In this document: one piece after another, positions 1 to 5,940 of the stretch | Layout: each line of letters starts with the position of its first letter | How positions within the stretch are numbered: the stretch's first letter is position 1 | Source: Gemmatimonadota bacterium | Lineage (GTDB): Bacteria; Gemmatimonadota; Gemmatimonadetes; Longimicrobiales; Gaopeijiaceae | Length of the DNA stretch: 64,000 nt | Direction of reading: 5' to 3' | NCBI GenBank assembly: GCA_030428885.1 | Contig: JAUIEJ010000010.1 | Location: 1 to 64,000, forward strand | The notes under the pieces: model-generated | What the model saw: only the letters and a program-made list of their open reading frames with translations | Told to the model about the DNA's origin: nothing | Database searches by the model: none | Translations under genes and position numbers: made by a program

Positions 1-597
1 CCGGGGGGGCGCCTCGCCCTCAAGTCCCCCCAAGTCCGGCCGGCCGGGGCGTTCGGGTGGGTTCGTGCGGCCTGGGCGCCTCAAATTGACCCGACCGCCT
101 CGACCGCTGACGAGAGTGGTTGATTGGGGGCGCTCCGGCGCCCCCAAACCGACATTTCCTGGGTGGGCCGGGCAGTTGGGGTGGGTTGGTGGCGCGCCGG
201 GGGGGGGGCGCCTCGCCCTCAAGTCCCCCCAAGTCCGGCCGGCCGGGGCGTTCGGGTGGGTTCGTGCGGCCTGGGCGCCTCAAATTGACCCGACCGCCTC
301 GCCCGCTGACCAGAGTGGTTGATTGGGGGCGCTCCGGCGCCCCCAAACCGACATTTCCTGGGTGGGCCGGGCAGTTGGGGTGGGTTGGTGGCGCGCCGGG
401 GGGGGCGCCTCGCCCTCAAGTCCCCCCAAGTCCGGCCGGCCGGGGCGTTCGGGTGGGTTCGTGCGGCCTGGGCGCCTCAAATTGACCCGACCGCCTCGAC
501 CGCTGACAGGAGTGGTTGATTGGGGGCGCTCCGGCGCCCCCAAACCGACATGTCCTGGGTGGGGCGGGCAGTTGGGGTGGGTTGGTGGCGCGCCGGG
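1..597. repeat. Tandem ~198 bp hairpin repeat, locus 1 (three copies)
   Basis: Three head-to-tail copies with a period of 197-199 bp; the first is cut by the window edge. Each copy holds the same perfect hairpin, GGGGGCGC-TCCG-GCGCCCCC (8 bp stem, 4 nt loop), at 126-145, 325-344 and 522-541, followed by AAACCGACA. The short open frames through the array are by-products of its extreme GC content, and no gene is seen in it. The core is shared with loci at 15.8-16.5 kb and 31.6-31.7 kb. Confidence 0.9.
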
Positions 598-647
598 TCG
601 ACCCAGCGCTGTGGTGCGGGCGACCGGCCCGCCCGCCTACCTCCGGA

Positions 648-1574
648 CTACCGGCGCCGCTCGCCGCCGATTCCGAGCGCCCGGGCGACGCGACCGATGA
701 CGGAGCGGGGCTCGTGGTTCAGTTGTTTGTAGGTCACCCGCAGGACGGTGTAGCCGGCGCCCACCAGGACCGAATCGCGCTTCCGGTCGCTCTCGAACAT
801 GTCCGAACTCTTGTGAAACTCCCGGCCGTCGATCTCGGCGATCACGCGTTCGTGTTCCCAAAGGACGTCGACCTCGTACCGCTTCACGCGGGCGTTCGTC
901 CGGAACCCCTTCAGGTCCGCATCCCTCATGAGCTCGAGGAACATCTCCTCGGCATGCGACCGCGTCATGGCAGGCTCGTCTTCCCGCAGGAGCTCCCGGA
1001 GCCGACGTACGCCGCGGCGGGTCGAGTGCCGGTCGACCAGGCGTTCGAGCCGCGAATGCTGGACAATCCCGTCCCGGAGTCCCCGTGCAAGGGCGTTCTC
1101 CAGGGCCCGCGACGGTAGGACGTTCGCGAGGTCGATCAGCGATCGGGCCGGCTTCGTGATCGCCAGTCCGTTTCTCACCGTGCGCTCGCCCTCACGAACG
1201 GCCCCCAGGCGATGAATCCGAATTCCCTTTCGCATCGAGCGGGCCTGCCTCGGAACGATCACGTCGACGGGACTCTCTCCAGGCGGATCGTCGATCAGCC
1301 CCCACAACGCGCCGGCCGTGGTGAAGCCGAGAACGACCTCCGGGCCGAAGGCGAGAAGGGCGGCGGCATACCGTTCGAGGGGGGCGCGAAGGGGGCCGAC
1401 GCGGTAGACGCCCCGATGTACGAGAACCAATCGACCCTTGCGGATGCTATGCCTCACGGCGTGGGGCGTCACCCCCGCGGCGACCAACTGCCTTCGAGCG
1501 ACGACACCGTGCTGGCGCGCCGCGAGTTCATTGATGATCGGGTCGATGGCAACCCTGACTCCGGAATCAGTCAT
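648..1574 (-). CDS. AbiEi-like N-terminal domain plus DUF559 endonuclease-like domain protein
   Basis: 308 residues. The N-terminal part (about 10-60) is a winged-helix region like that of type IV antitoxin AbiEi proteins (VVARRQLVAAGV, GRLVLVHRGVYRVG). The C-terminal ~100 residues match the DUF559/Vsr-like PD-(D/E)XK fold: E at the helix before the core, then YEVDVLWEHERVIAEIDG and FHKSSDMFESDRKRD. This pairing is common in Actinobacteria and related phyla; whether it cleaves DNA or acts as a regulator is unknown. No AbiEii nucleotidyltransferase toxin lies next to it, so a toxin-antitoxin role is not supported here. The ATG is directly preceded by an in-frame GTG at 1577. It is monocistronic, between two repeat tracts. 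Confidence 0.8.
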   Translation of the reverse strand: MTDSGVRVAIDPIINELAARQHGVVARRQLVAAGVTPHAVRHSIRKGRLVLVHRGVYRVGPLRAPLERYAAALLAFGPEVVLGFTTAGALWGLIDDPPGESPVDVIVPRQARSMRKGIRIHRLGAVREGERTVRNGLAITKPARSLIDLANVLPSRALENALARGLRDGIVQHSRLERLVDRHSTRRGVRRLRELLREDEPAMTRSHAEEMFLELMRDADLKGFRTNARVKRYEVDVLWEHERVIAEIDGREFHKSSDMFESDRKRDSVLVGAGYTVLRVTYKQLNHEPRSVIGRVARALGIGGERRR

Positions 1575-1594
1575 CACCCGGCCGGACCGCTGGG

Positions 1595-1737
1595 GAGGAG
1601 AGGCGAGATGCCGCAGGGGAGGAGAGGCGAGAGCCCGCGAGGGGGGAGTGGCGAGAGGCCGCAGGGGAGGAGACGCGAGAGGCCGCAGGGAGGAGACGCG
1701 AGAGGCCGCAGATGAGGAGAGGCGGGAGGCCGCAGGG
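1595..1737. repeat. Six-copy ~24 bp minisatellite
   Basis: Consecutive imperfect units of the form GGAGAGGCGAGAGGCCGCAG plus about 4 bp, six times, between the start of the DUF559 gene and the stop of the CoaE-PHP gene. Copies differ by a few substitutions. An open frame runs through it only because the period is a multiple of three; I see no gene. Confidence 0.8.
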
Positions 1738-1842
1738 TACGATGGGCCTTTGGGCGGCAGAATGGCCCGGTGAGCCCGGCGGTCCGGCGACTGATCGGGG
1801 CGGTTGGCCGGAAGACAGGCAACCTGTCGGGCCGGCCGTGCC

Positions 1843-3213
1843 TCAGAAGGGCAGCTTCTTCCGAACCTTGGCCCAGGTCGAGGCCAGGTGGACCAGGTTG
1901 GACGAGGTGGTGCCGTGGATCCGGCCGGAGGCGAGGGCCGCGCGCAGGCCGTCGGGGGTGTTGGGGTGGGCGGGCACCTCGACCCAGGCGCCGGCGACCT
2001 CGCCCACGGTGTGGGCGTCGGAGCCCGCGGAGCGAAGGCAACCGTGGCGCTCGGCCAGGGCCGGGGCCGGGTCGTTGAGACGGCCCGGGTGGAGCCGGGC
2101 GTTGAACACCTCCACCACTTCGCAGAGGGCGGCGAGTTCGTCGGCCATCTTGCCGCCCCCGCCCTTCCCCTTCGCGTACGGGTGGGGGAGATAGGCGATC
2201 CCGCCCTGGGCTCGAATGCGCTCGCAGGTCTCCCGGGCGGGCGTACCCTTGGGGATCACCTCGGTGAGATACAGGCCAATGACGTCGATGCCCTCGGCGG
2301 TCTTCACCTCTTCGCCGGCGATGACGTGCTCGGGGTAGCGGGCGGCCATCTCCTGCGCCAGCCAGAGTTCGTTGTGGTCGGTGATGGCGATGCGCTCCAC
2401 GCCCCGGGAGCGGGCCCGGGCGAGGACGGCCTCCGGATCGGAGAGGCAGTCCCACGACGCCCGGGTGTGCATGTGCAGGTCGAGGCGGATCCACCCGGCG
2501 GGGGCCGGGGCTTCGGGTCGGAAAGGTGGCGCGTGGTTTTCCGAAAGCGGCGAGGCGGCGGCGGGGGCCGCGGCGTCGGGCACCGGCGCGTCGGGTCGGA
2601 AAGGCGGAGCGTGGCTTTCCGAACGCAACGCCTCCAGCACGGCGTCGGCCCGGGCCTCCAGGGAGGCCAGGTCGCCGTCGTTGTCGATGACGTGGTGCGA
2701 ACGCGCCCGTTTCGGGCCGGGGTCGCCCTGGGCCGCCATGAGGCGGCGGGCGGCGTCTTCCGCCAGACCCCGGGTGCGCACGATGCGCTCCAGGCGCACG
2801 TCGGCCGGAGCGTCGACGAAGACGATGCGGTCGAAGGCCTCGTCCCGTCCGGCCTCGAAGAGGAGCGGGATCTCCGCCACCGCCAGGGGCACCCCCTCGG
2901 CGACCCGATGGGCCACCCATTCGTCCACCTGGGCCCGAATCAGGGGGTGGGTGATGCCTTCCAAGCGCGCGCGGGCGTGGGAGTCCCGGAAGACGATGTC
3001 CCGGAGCCGGGCCCGGTCCAGCGTCCCGTCGGCGGCCACGACCTCGTCGCCGAAGGCGGCCCGGACGCGTTCCAGTCCCTCGGTGCCCGGGGCGACCACG
3101 TCCCGGGCCACCTGATCGGCGCTCACCACGGGCACGCCGGCCGCCCGCCAACGCTCGGCCACCGTCGACTTCCCCGACGCGGCGTTGCCCGTCAATGCGA
3201 CCCGGAGCGTCAC
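1843..3213 (-). CDS. coaE: Dephospho-CoA kinase fused to a PHP-domain phosphoesterase
   Basis: 456 residues. Residues 1-200 are dephospho-CoA kinase (ATP + dephospho-CoA to CoA, last step of CoA synthesis): P-loop GNAASGKST at 9-17, then SADQVARDVV and a normal-length body. CoaE usually ends near 200; here a linker of about 45 residues leads to a complete PHP domain (about 245-430) with LDLHMHT, ITDHNE, GEEV, LPHP, VFNA and GSDAH, which supply the expected metal ligands. The PHP part resembles TrpH/RNase AM-like phosphoesterases; its substrate is unknown. The GTG start overlaps the DedA stop as GTGA, so it is the last gene of the minus-strand operon. The linker repeats a short peptide and is encoded by a duplicated palindrome. 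Confidence 0.88.
   Translation of the reverse strand: MTLRVALTGNAASGKSTVAERWRAAGVPVVSADQVARDVVAPGTEGLERVRAAFGDEVVAADGTLDRARLRDIVFRDSHARARLEGITHPLIRAQVDEWVAHRVAEGVPLAVAEIPLLFEAGRDEAFDRIVFVDAPADVRLERIVRTRGLAEDAARRLMAAQGDPGPKRARSHHVIDNDGDLASLEARADAVLEALRSESHAPPFRPDAPVPDAAAPAAASPLSENHAPPFRPEAPAPAGWIRLDLHMHTRASWDCLSDPEAVLARARSRGVERIAITDHNELWLAQEMAARYPEHVIAGEEVKTAEGIDVIGLYLTEVIPKGTPARETCERIRAQGGIAYLPHPYAKGKGGGGKMADELAALCEVVEVFNARLHPGRLNDPAPALAERHGCLRSAGSDAHTVGEVAGAWVEVPAHPNTPDGLRAALASGRIHGTTSSNLVHLASTWAKVRKKLPF
2512..2625. repeat. Duplicated ~33 bp palindromic element inside the coaE-PHP linker
   Basis: Two near-identical copies begin TCGGGTCGGAAAGG and end TTTCCGAA, about 78 bp apart. Each is a stem-loop: TCGGAAA (2518-2524) with TTTCCGA (2538-2544), and TCGGAAAG (2596-2603) with CTTTCCGA (2615-2622). 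On the coding strand both are read in frame as SE(S/N)HAPPFRP(D/E)AP. The TTTCCGAAC box recurs in the intergenic tract at 31.48-31.56 kb, which suggests a mobile palindrome tolerated as linker. Confidence 0.7.
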
Positions 3214-4034
3214 TCGGCGTCGACCACGGTGGAAGGGGGAGGTGCCACGGGAGGGGCCGGCGACGAAGGGGGAGATGCCACGGGCGGGGCCGGCGATGAG
3301 GGGGGAGGTGCGGGCGGGGCCGGCGACGAGGGGGGAGGTGCGGGCGGGGCCGGCGACGACGGGGGAGGTGTCACGGGCGAGGCCGGCGACGACGGGGGAG
3401 GAGTTGGAGGCTGGGCCGCGCCCGAGCCAGTGACGGGCTCGGAAGGCGACCTCGACGACCGCCGCGCCCGGAGCCAGATCACCACGCCGGCCACGGCGAA
3501 GATCACCATCCAGCCGCCGCCCACCAGCGCGGTGGCTCGCTCCCAGCTCTCACCGGCCACGAGTCCGATGGCCATGTAGAGGGCCGCCCAGAGCAGGAGT
3601 CCCGGGATCTCGTAGAGGAGGTACACCGGAAAGGGGATCCGGGCCACGCCGCTGGCCACGGGCATCACGGTGCGCACGAAGGCCACGAGGCGGGCCACGG
3701 TGACGGAAAACACCGGATGCCCGGAGAGAAAGCGACCGGTGCTGGCGTCATGTCGGGCCAGCGCCCGGGCGGCCATTCCGTCACCGTGGCGGAGGGCTTC
3801 GCCGCTCCGGCGACCGATCCAGTAGCCGGCGACGTCACCGGCGAACCCACCCAGCACCGCCGCGGCGGCCACGGCTTCGTACTCCATGCGCCCCTGCCCC
3901 GCCAACGCCGTGGCGAAGGCCGTGGCCACGCCCGACGGCACCACCACCCCGGTGACGAACACCGTCTCGAGAAAGGCCAGGACGGCCAGCAGCCAGGGAC
4001 CGTAGACCGCGACCAGTTCGAGGACGTCGGACAC
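3210..4034 (-). CDS. DedA-family (VTT domain) membrane protein with proline-rich tail
   Basis: 274 residues. Residues 1-195 form a DedA/VTT-domain inner membrane protein: several hydrophobic helices, the conserved G(F/A)xGDxxGYWIGRRSG stretch, and ARLVAFVRTVMPVASG, the typical FxRxxxPxxxG signature. DedA proteins are undecaprenyl-phosphate or lipid flippase candidates and support membrane homeostasis. After the last helix (WMVIFAVAGVVIWLRARR) comes a tail of about 70 residues made of PPPSSPAPP-type repeats, not a usual DedA feature. The start is GTG, 6 bp after the upstream stop; the stop overlaps the coaE start. Confidence 0.85.
   Translation of the reverse strand: MSDVLELVAVYGPWLLAVLAFLETVFVTGVVVPSGVATAFATALAGQGRMEYEAVAAAAVLGGFAGDVAGYWIGRRSGEALRHGDGMAARALARHDASTGRFLSGHPVFSVTVARLVAFVRTVMPVASGVARIPFPVYLLYEIPGLLLWAALYMAIGLVAGESWERATALVGGGWMVIFAVAGVVIWLRARRSSRSPSEPVTGSGAAQPPTPPPSSPASPVTPPPSSPAPPAPPPSSPAPPAPPPSSPAPPVASPPSSPAPPVAPPPSTVVDAE
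3235..3415. repeat. In-frame 30-36 bp tandem repeat encoding the DedA proline tail
   Basis: About six units of the type GGGGGAGGTGCGGGCGGGGC plus CGGCGACGA. All period lengths are multiples of three, so the DedA frame stays open and gives (P)PPSSPAPP(A/V) repeats. Copy number is probably variable. Confidence 0.75.
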
Positions 4035-4040
4035 GTGGGT

Positions 4041-4424
4041 TCAGCGACCTTCCCGCGGGAAGTCGACCAGGATGTCGTCCTCGGTGGCCCGGACCCGGTC
4101 CGGGCCCCAGGAGCGGATCCGCAGCAGATTGCCCCGGCGCACGTCTTCGAGCTGGTACGGGGTCCCCCACGAATCCCGCCCCCCGTCACCGGCGTACTGC
4201 TGCTCCAGCCACGTGCCGAAGTCCCGGGGCGAGGGGTAGACGCCCAGGTTCTCACGGGCGTGGGTGTTCAGATCGCCCTTGATCTTGTCCATCTCGGAGA
4301 CGGTGGCGGTCCGGAGCACCGGATTCACCACGGGTCGGGCCTTCTCGAGGACCCACGCGCGGGAGTCGGGGAAATACAGGGCGACTCCCAGGGCCACGAG
4401 GAGCAGGATGAAGAGCTTGGACAT
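4041..4424 (-). CDS. GspG C-terminal-like membrane-anchored protein
   Basis: 127 residues: a single N-terminal hydrophobic helix (LFILLLVALGVALYF), then a soluble domain ending DSWGTPYQLE, LRIRSWGPDR, RATEDDI. That ending closely follows the C-terminal pattern of type II secretion major pseudopilin GspG (D-WG-PY ... S-G-DG ... T-DDI, the calcium-site region). It lacks the prepilin-peptidase signature (G-F-T-L-x-E) at the start of the helix, so it is unlikely to be an assembled pilin. No other secretion gene is nearby. A strong ribosome site (GGAGG, 5 nt spacing) supports the start. It lies 6 bp before dedA in the same operon. Confidence 0.72.
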   Translation of the reverse strand: MSKLFILLLVALGVALYFPDSRAWVLEKARPVVNPVLRTATVSEMDKIKGDLNTHARENLGVYPSPRDFGTWLEQQYAGDGGRDSWGTPYQLEDVRRGNLLRIRSWGPDRVRATEDDILVDFPREGR

Positions 4425-4436
4425 GGCGACCTCCAG

Positions 4437-4679
4437 TCACATGCCACGACGCATGGCGGCGGCCCAGCGAACGAACCGCTCCAACTCGTCGGAGGGGGGC
4501 GTCGCCTCGGGATCCCCGTACGCCGTGTCCATCCGCCAGCGCATGTAGTCGCGCGGGGGCAGGGGCAGGAACGGCGGCGTGCGGTACCATCCCCGGGCGC
4601 GAAAGGCCCAGGCCATGCCCAGAAGCGCCGGCACCAGGGTCGGGCGGCGCAGGGCGAGGGCGAGGAAGGGACGGATCAT
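4437..4679 (-). CDS. Small conserved hypothetical protein, first gene of the dedA-coaE operon
   Basis: 80 residues, starting at ATG 4679 with GGAG about 8 nt upstream. The first ~30 residues are basic and hydrophobic (PFLALALRRPTLVPALLGMAWAFRARGW), perhaps one membrane segment. The rest is polar with YMRWRMDTAYGD and ELERFVRWAAAMRR. The frame extends to 4907, but that extension is arginine/glycine-rich shadow sequence. I do not recognise a family. It ends 12 bp before the GspG-like gene, so it is probably co-transcribed. Confidence 0.6.
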   Translation of the reverse strand: MIRPFLALALRRPTLVPALLGMAWAFRARGWYRTPPFLPLPPRDYMRWRMDTAYGDPEATPPSDELERFVRWAAAMRRGM

Positions 4680-4883
4680 GGGGGACTCCGCACGGGCACG
4701 GGAACTCGAAGCGCTAGAGGAAAAGGTACCCCGGCCCTTAGGACGGATACAACGATGACGTGGTTTCCGAACCGACCGTTCGGGCCGCGTCGTTCCGTCC
4801 ACCGGGGCACCCCCGCTACCATGGAGCAGTCCCCGGCGCCCCGCGTCCCGGGGGCCCCTCACCCCCGGAGGAGGCGTCCCATC

Positions 4884-5090
4884 ATGACCGTGCCCGCTGC
4901 CGTGCATCCCCAGGGCTCCCGCGTTCGGGTTCGCCGGGGTCGACTCCCCATGGACCCGACCCTCGTGGGCCGCGCCGGCACCGTGGTGGAGCTCTCCGAC
5001 TACCGCTGGAATCGCTCCGGGGTGGTCCTGGATGGAGAGGACACCGTGCGGGAGTTCAAGGACGACGAGTTGGAGCGCGCCGAGGGCTGA
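4884..5090 (+). CDS. Small SH3/KOW-like hypothetical protein
   Basis: 68 residues. A good ribosome site (GGAGGAGG) lies about 9 nt before ATG 4884. The sequence is basic then beta-rich: SRVRVRRGRLPMDPTLVGRAG, VVELSDYRWNR, GVVLDGEDTVREFKDDELE. The pattern of a positively charged strand, a GxxG-V-V strand and an acidic final helix looks like a small SH3-like or KOW-like barrel, a shape found in many short uncharacterised proteins. Function unknown. It is divergent from the minus-strand operon at 4679 and followed at once by a hairpin. Confidence 0.6.
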   Translation: MTVPAAVHPQGSRVRVRRGRLPMDPTLVGRAGTVVELSDYRWNRSGVVLDGEDTVREFKDDELERAEG

Positions 5091-5107
5091 TCCCCGTCCT
5101 CCGGGGA
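5091..5107 (+). terminator. Hairpin directly after the 68-residue gene
   Basis: TCCCCG-TCCTC-CGGGGA, a perfect 6 bp stem starting at the base after the stop codon. No U-tract follows, as is common in very GC-rich genomes, so termination is inferred. Confidence 0.4.
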
Positions 5108-5403
5108 GGCCTCGGAGTGTGGAAAACCCCCATCGGCGGCGGCCTAAACGCCTGTTCCTATGATTGCGCGAAACAGCGCGTCATCCGATCCCCGAAGTGA
5201 ACGCATGTTTCCAACGGCCCGGCGACCGAATGCTGGTCGTTTCTTTCCGTTGATCCCGTACGTTCACAAAGAAGATCAGCCGCCCGAGCCCGCCAATCCG
5301 GCAGTCCCATACTTTCGAATTCCACTCGGAGGCCCGATTCGTGGCACACCGGTTGCTCGATGAGGGATGACGCCCCCATCACCCCTGCAATTCGGAGTGC
5401 CTC
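5108..5403. other. Intergenic stretch of lower GC
   Basis: About 300 bp with clearly lower GC than its surroundings (for example 5200-5280). A 67-residue open frame crosses it, but it has no ribosome site, codon bias or family resemblance. It probably holds the promoter for the lipoprotein at 5404; I could not pick out convincing -35/-10 boxes. Confidence 0.5.
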
Positions 5404-5931
5404 GTGGCTCCCTCGTCGGCCCCTCGCCCCCCCTGGACCCCTGCTCTCCTCGCCCTCCTCACCACCGGAATCGCAGCATGCGCGGCAGGCGCTCCCGGGG
5501 ACTCGGGCTCCGGCGTCCCGGCCCCCGCGCCCGACGACTGGGTGTGGACGTTTCGCACCGAACCGCCCCGGGCCCTCTACGGACCGCCCGCCAGCGAGGC
5601 CTTCATGGTGGTGGAGTGCGTCCTGGACGGGCCGTCTCCCCGATCCATCCGGCACACGGTTTACGCTCCCGCCGACTCGGGAGCCACCGCGACCCTGACC
5701 CTCGCGGGGAACGGCGAGGGAGCGCGGCTTCCGCTGGGCGCCGTGCGCACCGAGCTGGGTCCCGAGTGGATCTGGGAGGGGTCGACGCCGTGGGCCGAAG
5801 TCGCAGGGCCGTTCACCGGCGGCCCCGGCGCCGTGGCCTACGCGTTGGACGACTCCACGGCGTGGTCCGTGCCCGATCCGGGCCCGGTGCGGCGGGTTCT
5901 GGACTCGTGCGGGGAGGACGGAGGCGGGTGA
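5404..5931 (+). CDS. Hypothetical lipoprotein
   Basis: 175 residues with a GTG start. The N-terminus is a lipoprotein signal: hydrophobic ALLALLTTG then lipobox I-A-A-C, with the modified Cys near residue 26. The mature part is Pro/Gly/Ala-rich with WVWTFRTEPPRALYGPPASE and FMVVECV, and two cysteines that could pair (VEC, DSC). No family recognised. It probably sits in the outer membrane or periplasm. It converges on the outer membrane protein gene, with 9 bp between the stops. Confidence 0.6.
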   Translation: MAPSSAPRPPWTPALLALLTTGIAACAAGAPGDSGSGVPAPAPDDWVWTFRTEPPRALYGPPASEAFMVVECVLDGPSPRSIRHTVYAPADSGATATLTLAGNGEGARLPLGAVRTELGPEWIWEGSTPWAEVAGPFTGGPGAVAYALDDSTAWSVPDPGPVRRVLDSCGEDGGG

Positions 5932-5940
5932 CGCCTCTCC

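Noticed and set aside
120-1118. Open frames of 121-200 residues in and after the first repeat array
   Set aside because: They recur in each copy because the unit is repeated; no ribosome sites, no homology, and part is antisense to the DUF559 gene.
648-1574. Calling the DUF559 gene a type IV toxin-antitoxin system
   Set aside because: No AbiEii toxin gene on either side; only the AbiEi-like fold is present.
5160-5363. 67-residue frame in the 5.1-5.4 kb gap
   Set aside because: No ribosome site and no codon pattern like the neighbours; more likely a promoter region.
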